From Ramazzottius varieornatus (taxonomy: Eukaryota; Tardigrada; Eutardigrada; Parachela; Ramazzottiidae), in contig BDGG01000010.1 of the NCBI GenBank assembly GCA_001949185.1, positions 570,873-634,872 of the forward strand: a stretch of DNA of 64,000 nt. Reading direction: 5' to 3'. The translations under genes and the position numbers were made by a program. Below the pieces are notes generated by a model, which searched no databases, was not told the DNA's origin, and saw nothing but the letters and a program-made list of their open reading frames with translations. Of this stretch, positions 22,928 through 33,990 are shown one piece after another (the stretch's first letter is position 1; each line of letters opens with the position of its first letter).

Positions 22928-25900
22928 ATGCCTGGACACAAAGGCGATTACTTGACCACAGTTCCCAAGCATCTGAAGTGCCTCATTTGCCTACTGCCTT
23001 GTCGTGAAACGGTCTTGCTCAGCTCTTGTGGACATAAATATTGCGAGACGTGCATCCACAACTACTTCAGGTACAACCTGAATTTTCCAATACAGAGTAG
23101 CTCTCCATTTCCGAATAACTTGGTACCACAATCAAGAAACGAAACTTCTGTTATGACTATTTCTATGTCTCCTGACCTCGCTAATTTTTTAATACTGTAG
23201 GAGCAGACTTTTTGCACCAGCAGTTTCTCCGGTTGGATTGCCGTTTTTTTACACGGACTTTCCAGGAAGTGGTACGATAGTATAGCCTATGTGATAGTTG
23301 CAAACAAATTTGGTATCCATGGTCTGCGAAAATTTTTTTGGGGGTTACTGAAACATCTTTTAGGACAATACATTCCTGGTGTGCATCTCAGTGCCACCGA
23401 TTATGCGCCATGTCATTTGCCATCGATGGTTTATTGGGCTTATTGTGACACAGTCAGGGTTCAGAAGAGCTATATTTCATCGGTTGTTTTTGTCATATAA
23501 TAACGTAATAACCAGGCTATTATGACTTTTCGGGGTTGACCGTCGATCTTGTTGGATTAGATGGCGTGAAATATTGTCGGCCTGCTGACCGAACCATAAA
23601 CCCCGTGGACTAGACAGCGCAGCAGTTCCAAAACACTTCAACAGCCGTAATAATGCCCATCCAAATTGTATATCTATCTATCTATCTATCTATCTATCGA
23701 AACTCCCAAGACATTTTCCCTGAAGTAGACTGAAGTTGTACTTCAGGTAGTCGTCGTTATAGACCTAAGATTAATCATGTGCTGGTGCTTTATGCTCCGA
23801 CAGCTTTCAAGTGGTGATATTACCGCATTTGACAGCTGACTGACCACAAGCCGACTTGTTCCTTTACTGTGAAGACGAGTAGTTGTGCTGTTTAGTCGGA
23901 CTTCAGTGTCGCTTCGACTTCTATTTCCTGTTTTTCCTTTCTATCTATAACTAGCTAGTGGTTCTGACCACTGAGAAGGCTGAGTAGAAGCAAAGAAGCA
24001 CAAGTTTTGCGATTAAAAACTTTTGCTACTCGGATCAAGTTGCGCACCTGTTTTCAGTAAAGAGGTTGGGATATCTGAAAGCTCGAACAATCTGATCGTC
24101 CATTGAAATCTCGACAGACTTAAAAGGGACTCGCTTCGCTCGGCCTGAAAATATTGGGTGTGAGGTGTTACCGCCAGGTTGGCCTTACGCAAACAAGCTC
24201 CACTCATGCCTGTTGCTACTTCAAAATATCTTCGTAGATTCACCGCCATAAAAGTCCACCGACGCACACGCTGTAGTGTTCAGTTATGGCAGAACAGGTA
24301 CAGCACTCCAAGAGTGTTGTCAGAGAGACAAAAGGAGTAGCGGAGTTAATTTCAAAACCGGGTTGGGGTACTCCGAAGAGCAAGGTTCGAGCCTCCGTCA
24401 CCAACCAGAGGTTTCGAAGCCGATTTTCGGTGGTATCAGATGATAATTAAAGATGGTAGAGTTTATAAGACTCCTGTGTACCTAAGCTCTGGGATCATGG
24501 AGTTCGGGCATCTTGTTTACGTAGACTGTGGACGGGCGTTCATACAATGTCCATATCTCTGCACGCATTTGTACCGCTCTATAGCCAGCTAAGAGACGCG
24601 TCTTTTGAAAATGGAGTCGTTAACCGGATTGCGGACATGGGCTATTGAGGAATTAGCGTGTTTCTGCGTGACTGTAAAAGCGGGCAAAAGTGATTCGCAC
24701 AGTGCGTGTGCTACGTTGGGTGATGAGCGCACGTGTCTGTCCACTATTCTTTTGCACGCACAAAGAGTGTGAAAAGCGCCAGCATAATAATCAACATTTC
24801 CGGTCTTACGCCCGGCATTTTAAACTCTAAATCCGTTTTGCGCAAAAAGTAATGATGAGTTTCATCCAGTTTATGATTTGTGCTGGTCTTATGTAGCAAT
24901 AGAAAAAACCTCACTACTTCGATAGAGCTTCAAGCACAGCTACGAATTGGAGAAGGTTTTGGGCTTTGGAGATTTTCTATGAATCGTTATTCTGCATGGG
25001 GCATCCTTTGTTACAGTGCGGGAAGCTTCGTCTGTCCGGAAGATAAGCGCTCACTGGATTACGCGAAAGTAAGTCAAGTGTCTCATTAATCCATACTTTC
25101 AGTTTTTGACAACCTAATTGCCGCAAATTTTTGGTCCGCATTTCCTGCTTAATGAGCCGTTTTCCAACATTCTTCGTCCAAGTGCCTGAAAAATTCCAAA
25201 GTCCTCAAACACTTTGACAATTTTAAAAGCGGACGACGCAGATATCGATCTATTTGCACAACTTATTAGGCCCAGGTCGTAAATACGGTCCATCAATATG
25301 CTAAGCAGTGTGAAAAGTGATGAAGTGCGGAAGTGACAAGTGTGCTCTCGTATTATCGATAATACGCTCGTGAGCCCTTCTCTGCTTAATCAGCTGGACA
25401 CTTCCCAGATTACCTACTTGCCCGGTAGCCACTGTAGCGAATAATATTTTCCAATTCCACAGATTTATCCCGACCCAGCCACGGATGACGCCGTGTCGAA
25501 ATTGCAGCTAAAATGTCCTTCGCACAAGCAAGGCTGCCACTGGACCGGTCAGTTGAAAGCCCTTCCGGTAAGTCGCGTGGACCATTATCCCTTTACAGTC
25601 ATTGCACCCCTTTGAACCGGAATGTTCATTGTCCGTTGGATCGAGTAAGTGACAAATAAGTCTGAAATTTGACACATCGTGTTGCATACAGGACCATTTG
25701 GAGGAATGCCCTTTTGATGTCATTGAATGTCCCAATCAGTGCTTCACGAGAAGTGCCCGTCAAAACATGGCGCAGCATATTCTATTCTCTTGTCCAAAAC
25801 GGAAACTTCCCTGTCCGCATTGCAGTGATTTGTTCGCTAGCGAACTCCTTGACGTAAGCTAAATGAGTTCTTTAGTATCTTGATCTAAACCGCGGAAATT

Positions 25901-27115
25901 CGTAACACAGCTAGTCAACGTCATGCTTGAAGCCGAATTTACCAGCCAAACTTCGAAATCTAGCTTGACCGAAAACTGTATGGATCGAATGTTCCAAAAC
26001 TTTTAGTTATTGCTGGCAGTTTTCTACGTGTGAACATGTTCCCGTGCATGTACCGAAAAACGTTCCGCTTCTTCCGTCCGTGCATTCAACAGGCCGCTCT
26101 ACTGTTTTCTCAGGACCATTCGAACCGCTGCCCGAAGGAGCTGCTGTATTGTGAGAAAAAGTGCGGCGAGCAACTGCAGCGCCACCTGTTGCCCAACCAC
26201 GAGATGAACGAGTGCCCCAAGCGCGTACTTCCTTGTCCCTATAACTGTGGACGGGACTTCGGATACGACACTCTACCTGGTCACTTACCTAACTGTCCGA
26301 AGTATCCTCTCCTCTGTCCGAACAGCTGCTCCATGACCAATCTTTCTCGAAATGACCTACCTGCACATCTCGCCGAAGGCTGCGCCTCTTCTGTGTTATC
26401 ATGTCCGCTGAAAGAACTTGGATGTCATTTCAAGGTACTCATGAGTTAAGTGAAGGATAACTCGTACCTTGTAGCCTAGAAACCTGTGTTTTGTCGGTAG
26501 GGTCCATCTTTGAAGATGGATCAGCATTTAGCGAAGACCCAGATGAATCATTTTCAGCTGCTGATGGAAGCCTACACGAAGCAGAAGACCCACATTCAAA
26601 TACTCTCTTCAGCCGTGAACCATTTACAAGCCAGCCATGACGGTGTCCTCTTATGGAAGATCTCCAATTTCTCGGTGAAATTTGACGAGGCGAAAGCCAA
26701 AGACGGATGTGAGCTACAAAGTCCGGTGTTCTATTCTGCAAAGTACGGTTATAAGCTACAGGCTACGTTGTTCCTGAACGGAAACGGGGAAGGAGAGGGC
26801 AAGTACTTGTCGATGTACATCAAGCTCCTGGCGGGAGAGTACGACGCGTTACTGTCTTGGCCGTTCCGTCTTCCCATCGGCTTCACGTTGCTGGACCAGT
26901 CTCCCGATCTGGAAAAGAGGGTGCATGTGAAGGAGTTTTTCATTCCAGATCCTTCGTGTAAGCTGTTTCATCGCCCGTTGAAGTCCTGCAGGATGCTTGG
27001 CTTTGGACATGCCAAGTTTGTCAGCCATGACCTGTTGCGGAAAAGAAATTATATACGTGAAGACGTGATTTTTATCAAAGTCAAAGCTTCGAACATAAAC
27101 GAAAAATCTGGATAA
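22928..27115 (+). CDS. TRAF4: TNF receptor-associated factor 4 (TRAF4-like)
   Basis: This is a cytoplasmic adaptor and RING E3 protein that links receptors to kinase signalling and cell polarity. Six exons, 22928-23070, 25017-25068, 25463-25567, 25692-25853, 26114-26434 and 26501-27115, give 465 aa (human TRAF4 470). The RING spans residues about 17-60 (CLICLLPCRETVLLSSCGHKYC, then FVCPEDKR split by intron 1), followed by SLDYAKIYPDP as in TRAF4. Several TRAF-type zinc fingers follow (about 80-300), with repeated C-P-x-x-C and H-L-x-x-C spacing. A short helical linker leads to the MATH domain (310-465: DGVLLWKISNF, YGYKLQ, LFLNGNGEGEGKYLSMY, WPFRLP, FGHAKFVSH). Intron 1 is unusually long for this window (about 1.9 kb) and contains a TATC microsatellite. 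The 7-finger layout favours TRAF4 over other TRAFs. Confidence 0.93.
23671..23698. repeat. (TATC)7 microsatellite in TRAF4 intron 1
   Basis: Seven uninterrupted TATC units lie inside the 1.9-kb first intron of the TRAF4 gene. No other simple repeat of this length was seen in the window. Confidence 0.95.
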
Positions 27116-28226
27116 CAGAGATGTTTTCCTGTCTATCGTGAAATTTTGTTTGTGCTTGTTGAATCTCAAAAACTGAAAGACCGGGCAGTCTGACGACTTT
27201 TTCGGGTAACTTCACTTTGAGGATATAGACTGGTAGGGATAAAGTTTCGAAACCGCCAAAATAATGCAGCTGACAGCCTGTGGTAAATTTAGAGGAAAAT
27301 GCAGATCATCGGGGAATCGAAGCCGAGGTGAGATATATTCATGCATCGTAAACCATGCAATGTTCGGGACGAGCCGCTGAATATGGCCTTGCACAAACTA
27401 TTTGTGGCGTCCATCAACTGATCAATCATAGGCTCCGACAGCAATAAAATTATTTTGACTACTGTACGCTGATTGATTTCCGCGTCTGTCTTCCAGACTC
27501 CGTACGAGGTTTCTTTTTCTTTCCTCTTTCCCAACCCTCTTTGGAGAAATATCTTATACAGATAAACGGCGGTAAACTTCTACTATGTGGGAAATGCTTC
27601 CCTACTCGCGGTCCTATAGCATTAGTTCGTAAGTAAGGTCCTGTGACTACGGGTAGGGGAGTATTTCCCACATTTGCAGCAGGAAAGCTGCGGTTAACTT
27701 TGGCTCACTTTGGTTCCTCAAAGGTTTTCCGTCTCGATAATGAACGCGAGACAGGAATTGTTAAACTTTTAGCGAGAGGAGAGTCAGACTGGCTCTCCAC
27801 AAGGAATGATCGAGATCTCGTAAGTTGTGCAAAAGTTTCCTGCCGCTGCGATTCTGAGCCTTCACGGAATAAGTTCTACGCCGGTGCTCTTAAGCTGGAG
27901 GTTCTTGATGTGCTTATGATGGTTGGTTGGCTTTTAAATTTCGTGCTTCGGGCTGTCTCGTCGCCACATATCGTCACGACGTACAGTAAATGCGTACAGC
28001 GAGTGTGCTGGAGTAGGGACCAAATGAAACAACGATCAACTACATATTCTCGGTTTTACTTCCACATTTGTAAGCACCCACGGCTGTTCAACAGGTTAAA
28101 ACTACGAAGAAGCTCGACGATGAAACCAGATGTTGCATCAACCGTCACAAACTGATTTTGAAATATTACGGCTGCGGTGTACGGAAACAACAGCGGGACT
28201 GGAAATCCTGGGACCACAAAAATGTG
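27116..28226. other. intergenic stretch, long unsupported ORF
   Basis: A plus-strand frame at 27643-28155 is open for 170 codons but begins with GTG, lacks family resemblance and overlaps nothing identifiable. I treat it as chance or an unrecognised exon. The rest holds the 3' ends of TRAF4 (+) and the small gene at 28227 (-). Confidence 0.3.
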
Positions 28227-28557
28227 CTACTGATTGTGGTTGTGTCCGAGGGCTTTCTCCAAGGAGTTGTTGGCGTCGGGCACGTACTCGCTTTGGGCCT
28301 TGGCTGCAGGGCTGTCGTCTCCGGTGTCCGTCATGTCGTGCTGTGCTCGGCCCTCCTCGGTGTTGATGTTACCCTACAATTTTCAAATGATCCAAACGAT
28401 ACGAAGAATATCACTGAACAATCAAGGGAACTGGAAAATTTTCCCCGGAATTTCGCATCTGTCAGATACAATAGATTTTAATACTGGTACGTACCATGGC
28501 GCGGCTGGCTTCAGTGCCAACAACTGGTGGGTTTTCCGTACTTCCTTTGTCAGCCAT
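28227..28557 (-). CDS. 69-aa hydrophilic microprotein
   Basis: A compact two-exon gene on the minus strand: exon 1 28557-28495 (ATG to a consensus GTACGT donor) and exon 2 28373-28227 (after TTGTAG, ending in TAG). The phases match (0/0). The product has no cysteine or tryptophan and very few hydrophobic residues, and is rich in Asp, Glu, Asn, Ala, Gly and Thr (MADKGSTENPPVV..., TDTGDDSPAAKAQSEYVPD). It is therefore very likely disordered. I do not know a homologue. Small hydrophilic disordered proteins of this kind include stress or desiccation proteins in some invertebrates, but nothing in the sequence proves that role. Each exon alone is too short for ordinary ORF detection. Confidence 0.6.
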
Positions 28558-30020
28558 TTTGAAAGTTCTTTGGAAATGTACAGGAAAAATTGAAACAAGG
28601 GTTTTTTCGCGGAAATAAGTGCGCTTTAACGAACCTGTATACTGATCAGTGATGAAAATTTCCAGCTGTAACTAAGTTAAACTAATTTGCTCTTGCGGAA
28701 TATGCGTCGCCCATGCGTTACTGGCCTAGGAGAAAGTGGAGCTCAGTTTCTAAAAATAACCGCGCTGAAGAAACCAAAACTTCAAGTAGTACGCTTGCTG
28801 TCTTCTCTCTCAACCAAGATGATGTTTTCAGAGTCTCGATACTAGGAGGTGGTCGAAAACACCTCGTACGTCGCAGCGAAAAGCTTGAGAAACATCGCAT
28901 CAATGGCGGCCTCCCAGGAACTAGGCTCGACCAGCTTTGCCAGAGCTAAAAATGTGACACCACTCAGCGCCTTCACTGTCAAGACGTTGGCGACAGCTAT
29001 GGAGTTATCCATCTTTGCTGGCAGGGGAGGTTTCCGCCGGCTGTGCTGTACGGTGCAATCTGTTCGACTAGTCTGAGCGGAACTTGCACCCATATCAGGT
29101 GGCGCGCTAGAATATTGATAAAGCTACGGATGTTGCGCCGTGGATTGCCTCGATGTTCCTCCGTGGAAACACGCCACACCCAGCTTCAGTACACGCGCCT
29201 GGCCCAAATGTGGGGNNNNNNNNNNNNNNNNNNNNNNNNNNNNNNNNNNNNNNNNNNNNNNNNNNNNNNNNNNNNNNNNNNNNNNNNNNNNNNNNNNNNN
29301 NNNNNNNNNNNNNNNNNNNNNNNNNNNNNNNNNNNNNNNNNNNNNNNNNNNNNNNNNNNNNNNNNNNNNNNNNNNNNNNNNNNNNNNNNNNNNNNNNNNN
29401 NNNNCGGCTGTGCTTCGACTGATTTAATTGATTGCTCAACCTCATCTGGCCCGTGCCGCTTTCGCTCCGTTCCCCACATTTTAGTCCATCCCCACAGTTA
29501 GGCCAGGCTCGAGTACTGTAATACGGCTTCCTCCCCCGTTAAGAAATTTCAATCCCGAAAGCTTCAACTGCATATAATAAAATCTGGAAGGCATCTCCTC
29601 GTTGTCTCTCTTAACGGGCAGTAATATCTGCTACGAAACTAAAATGATATAATCGAAAGAATTAACTCTCGTAAATGCACTCTTCAGACTACCACACATC
29701 AAGAAAATGAAGGAAATACAACACAAAAACAGCACAAAACAAGAACAAGAAAAAGGACGGAATCAGAGTTAATTTGTTTGTAGTGAAAGTGTTAACAAAA
29801 ATAGTACAGTGATGATAAAGCTCAAAAAGCAGGAAACTAGAAAAATCCTTTTCTTTCGATACTTTCCACGGGTCCACTATCAGAAATTGCATGTATAGAT
29901 TCTGATCCAGCAGTCTGTTCCACCCACATTCCAGGGTGCGTTGTTTGGAGTAATACTGCGATCCACCGGAGCACATGGGAAAAAGGCACATAGCATGGCT
30001 CACAGACACCATCCTCTTAC
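28558..30020. other. intergenic stretch with assembly gap and a possible small ORF
   Basis: A minus-strand ATG at about 29012 opens a 56-codon frame (MDNSIAVANVLTVKALSGVTF...) ending in TAG near 28842. Upstream in-frame codons extend it to 83. It has a hydrophobic, alanine-rich centre and could be a small membrane protein, at low confidence. The stretch also contains the run of Ns at 29216-29404. At 29480-30020, which is A/T-rich, I see only 3'-flanking sequence of the zinc-finger gene. Confidence 0.35.
29216..29404. other. 189-bp assembly gap (Ns)
   Basis: An uninterrupted run of unknown bases. The flanking sequence (GGCCCAAATGTGGGG and CGGCTGTGCTTCG) gives no sign of a gene broken by the gap. 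Confidence 0.99.
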
Positions 30021-33000
30021 TTAAAAGTCGCTTTCTCTCTTCACCGTCAAGTTCATCGAAAGGTCCTCAGGCCTATTCACCGGTTCTTCAAGTTCACCAT
30101 TCCTCGCCAGCAACTGCAACTGTCTCGGCGACGCATAAGCAGGATTCTTCCGGCACTCTTCCGAATGCACCGTCTGCACATGGCGTCTGACATGATCCTT
30201 CCTCGTGAACTTTTTCGGGCAGTACGGACACAAGTTTGGCTTGATACCCAAATGCGTCTGCATGTGCCGACGTAAGTCTTTCGAAGCGGAAAAGACTTTC
30301 CCGCACACTTCGCAAGGATGAGAAGGCTTCTGGTTCGCATGTTGTTTCTTATGCGCCAAAGTATGCGTACCGTTACCGTTATTACCATTGTTCCCGTCAT
30401 CGTAGCCGTTCTGATGGGCGTTTGTTACTATACTAGACGATGACTGTGGCGCCTCAATTTCTCGACGCACTTCACCATCGGAATCACCGCAGTTATCTCG
30501 GTCGACTGCCATCTTCAGCGAGAGCGGTTCGGGAGTGTCTTCCCGGTACTCTTGCACGTACTCCGACCAGTTGCTCTCGCGCTTGCTATCCCGTTGTTCT
30601 TCTTCACTACTGGGCATACTGTTGGTCTGACTGTCCATACTGAACTTCCGGTTGTGGCTGTTGTTGTCAGAAGCGTTGGTACTGTCTTGATCACGTTCGT
30701 GAAGGGCGAGGTGTTTCTCATATGTCCACTTCTTGGCGAAGACGCAACCGCAAAGCTGACATTCCAGGCGGACTTTGGATTTCTCGTGGACTTTGAGATG
30801 GTTATTCAGATGATCCTGAAGCCGAGAAAAACATTCGTGAGTATTTTACAGATCATGTTGTTTTGCTTTGATTCCGGGAGATTTATCGAATTTAGTCAAG
30901 TAGTCCCGTTCACGAATTCGACCCACTTTTCTATGAAATTTCTTGAAACAAAGCGGGCAATGATGGCGTTTCTCGTGTGAATGAATGAGCTCGTGGCGAA
31001 GAAGCTTGTATTTCGATGTGAAGAACTTGTCGCACGTGGGATACGAGCAAATGTACGGTCGGCCTCCGACATGCGTGGCTGCGTGTTCCATCAACGCGGC
31101 CTTGTCCGGAAACTTCTGCCCGCATTCGTAACAGGTGCCTCGCGGAGTACTTTCGGTCTCGCTTTCGACCGAAGAACTCTGGGGCGACCTCGAACTAATG
31201 TCCTGTGCACTCTACAACGAAAACAGAATGATAACCTCAAATACAAACACCAGCAGAGCAAAAATGAAATAAAATGGGATCTTGGCAAACGAACTCGACT
31301 AGATCTTCTATCAAGTGGCGCACGTTTCTAGCCTACAGCAGTCACAAGGTGCGCCACTTGGAACGACAATAATGTCGAGCTCCCAAGTGGCGCACGGTGT
31401 CGTGTTGATGGCTGGTAACGTGCGCCACTTGGAAAAAATATTTGGTTGAGTGTGTTTGCTGAGCTCCCAACTCTGAGAACGAAACGCAGATGAACATTTT
31501 GAAAAGAATTGATCTGGTTTCTTCTTACAAGGTCTTCAGGGGCACTGCTGACGTCAAATTGAGCAGGGTTTATTCTTGGCAAGAAGTAAAAAGGCGTTAA
31601 GGGCGAGAGAGGCAGACCGAGTCGTTGCTGTTGTTCGACCAGACGTTGAGCCGTGGGGAAGAAGATGCTGTTAAAGAGAGGAAAGTCGAAGGGTGAAGGT
31701 ACGGGCATCGTCGGCTGAACGGAGATGGGCGCCATCTCGGCCACGATCTCTACATCGTCCGCTTCGTCAGCATGGTTCGATTCATTGGTATCATTCCTTG
31801 AGCTGTGTGGGTCCTCCGTGTCTCTGGAGGACTCTTGGACGGAATCAGCAGGACTTTCGCCGTTATCGAAGTCTTGAGGCACTCTCTGAGGCTTGTGGCA
31901 TTTACGACGATTGACTCGACTTTCTGGTGAACTGTCTGATGAGGATCCACCCGGATGACTCAGGGTTTCTTGGGGCGAGCGCGGTGATGCAGCTTCTGTG
32001 CTGCCATTGCGGTCCCTCATCCGCTTGGCTCCTCTGCTCGTGGGCCGGATCACTGAAACAGCAGTGCTAGGTATGCTAGCCACATCTCCTACAAAGCCAA
32101 CGAATACCACCTAAAATTTCACGAGTACCAAGCGCGAAATTCGTATGATCTAGAAACCCGTCCAGAGAGGCAGTATAAAAACAGAAAAACTGCCACTCCC
32201 ACCCGATCCATTGACTGGTAGAGCTTCAAATTTTCGAGCCAAGAACTGACTTGCAGCTCTTAACAAAGAGAGCCTATCTTTTACTTGAACAAGACATGGG
32301 ACGTCGGCAAATGACTTGACCATCATCGTTTTCCCGAGTGACGCACGCTCGTAGCCAACAGTAATGAAAACACGCGCCACGGAAGATAACGACAATGTAC
32401 AGTTCATCAAATTTTGCCGACGTCTCACAATGATTATTATTAAATAATGTGTTGAGTTTTGTGAGGTAGTCTGTACCTTCTGGTATGTGAGGTAGGCCCA
32501 TGAGGTCAACGAGGTCCGATGCGTACCACGCGCGCAGTTCCTCGTCGGCGGAAATAGCCTAAAGACAGACATCAAAGTGTATCATAAAGCAGCGTTATGA
32601 TATCATTCACAGCGTGCTATGGATAAGCATTTGGCTCTATTAACCCATTGAGGCACAGTCGTACAAGACACGAGTCATAAACAACAGCTTGTTTACGCAC
32701 CTTGGCTGTACAAAAGAAAATATCGTCGCCTTGTAGGTAGACTATCACGTTGATTTGGCGCCCTGTCAAGGCTGGACGGACGTAAATGAGCCAATTGGAA
32801 TTACGTTCATTGAGAACATCGTAATATCCAACATCAATACCGGAGCGGAAACACTGCAAAATAGAATGGTCGATTTCAAAAACAAATATCGCGGTAAATA
32901 AATATTCCTGCGTTATAAAACTCTAGACTCTAAGTATTGGGATGAAGGGATGGCGAAAATTCAGAAACATCGTAGAAACATCGTATTTTTCCCATCCGCA

Positions 33001-33990
33001 GCCGGATGCTAAAATTCGTAGGAAAAATCCATGAATAGAATGTCCTGCCTGAACTTTTGACATTCCCCTTTTCAAATTTTTGGTTTTTGTACTGATTCCG
33101 CACGCATTGATATGCCTGTCTGATTTCGTGACCATTGATGGCAATACCTTGAGCAAAAGACGGTTCTCCCCCACGGGAGGTGGCACGATGACAACGTTGG
33201 CTTTCACAGGGCCAAAGCTGGTGCGCGGCTGCAGATTCACCGAGGCGAAGACGCCCACAACTGCAACCAAAAATAGACAACTTGCAGCTTTAACTGCCTC
33301 AGACTGTCAGCTAAGAAATATCGAGAGGGTAGATAGAGGGCTTACTGGGATCGCCATCGGCGGTGACAGTGGCTGTTCTGACAGAGACCTGGCATGGCGC
33401 CGTCAGGATGGAACGCGGTGGTATACTGGCGTCCTCGATATGACGCAGCGGCCCATGTAGGGGACAGTCTCCTGGCAAACTTCTCCGGCAATCTTCGCAC
33501 CCTGCGACCAAATCACAAACATCACCAGGCGCACCGCATTTTCATTTGGGAAATGGGCAGATAATTTGAACCACATCGTTTTCCCGAATGGCGCACACTA
33601 CCAACCGATATAAACGGTATCGCGCGCAACTTGAGAATGCGAGCTGGTTCAATGCATTCGCCCGCATATTCGGCTTACGGGCCATAAACCCACAAAATGT
33701 TTTTTGGGTCTCCGCAACATAGTATATGCGTCATCTTTGTGAGGAGCCTCCGTGCAAGTTATTTTTTACGACACGTAATTTATCTTTTCTGGGTTGTCTT
33801 TCGGCGTTTCTTTAGCCATGATGGAATGTGTTCAGTACATAGCGTTTAACTGACCGTTCTAATTACCTTTCCCTTCGACACCAGCAATCTTTTGCGCATT
33901 GCGCCATTTGGCAGCGGAGATATTGCCATAACATCTCGACCATTCGGCTATTCTATCACGACTGACATTCGGACAGTGGCCATAAGCCAT
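30021..33990 (-). CDS. PR/SET-domain protein with six PLAG-like C2H2 zinc fingers
   Basis: Eight minus-strand exons with matching phases (33990-33867, 33501-33346, 33260-33148, 32853-32701, 32558-32477, 32088-31529, 31211-30927, 30815-30021) give about 755 aa. The start at 33990 is tentative. Residues 43-60 form a zinc knuckle (GCEDC...GDCPLHGP), as in PRDM4/10/15. The PR domain follows (VGVFASVNLQPRTSFGPV, SNWLIYVRPA, ELRAWYASDL). After a disordered, serine- and acid-rich linker come four clustered fingers (about 424-531) and two more (about 658-709). Their order and sequences (SKYKLLRHE, FHRKDHLNNHLKVH, YEKHLALH, KDLRRHMQTH, FTRKDHVRRHVQTVH) resemble the PLAG1 array minus one finger. It is probably a nuclear transcription regulator. 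It could instead be two genes, with the second starting in exon 32088-31529. Confidence 0.75.
31312..31432. repeat. palindromic GGCGCAC repeat, two copies in PRDM-like intron
   Basis: Copies at 31312-31361 and 31383-31432, both with near-perfect arms CAAGTGGCGCAC and GTGCGCCACTTGG around loops of about 25 nt. These are the best-preserved copies in the window. Both lie inside the intron at 31212-31528. Confidence 0.85.
32335..32382. repeat. palindromic GGCGCAC repeat copy
   Basis: Diverged copy (GAGTGACGCACGC ... CACGCGCCACGG) with the usual ATCGTTTTCCC left flank, inside the PRDM-like intron 32089-32476. Confidence 0.7.
33586..33634. repeat. palindromic GGCGCAC repeat copy
   Basis: Diverged copy (AATGGCGCACAC ... 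CGCGCGCAACTT) preceded by ATCGTTTTCCCG, inside the PRDM-like intron 33502-33866. Confidence 0.65.

Noticed and set aside
24341-24420. tRNA-like stretch with GGTTCGAGCC and pairing GGTTGG/CCAACC in TRAF4 intron 1
   Set aside because: The T-stem does not pair and no anticodon or D arm can be drawn; probably chance.
27643-28155. 170-codon open frame on the plus strand
   Set aside because: Begins with GTG, has no recognisable domain and no splice context; length alone is not enough.
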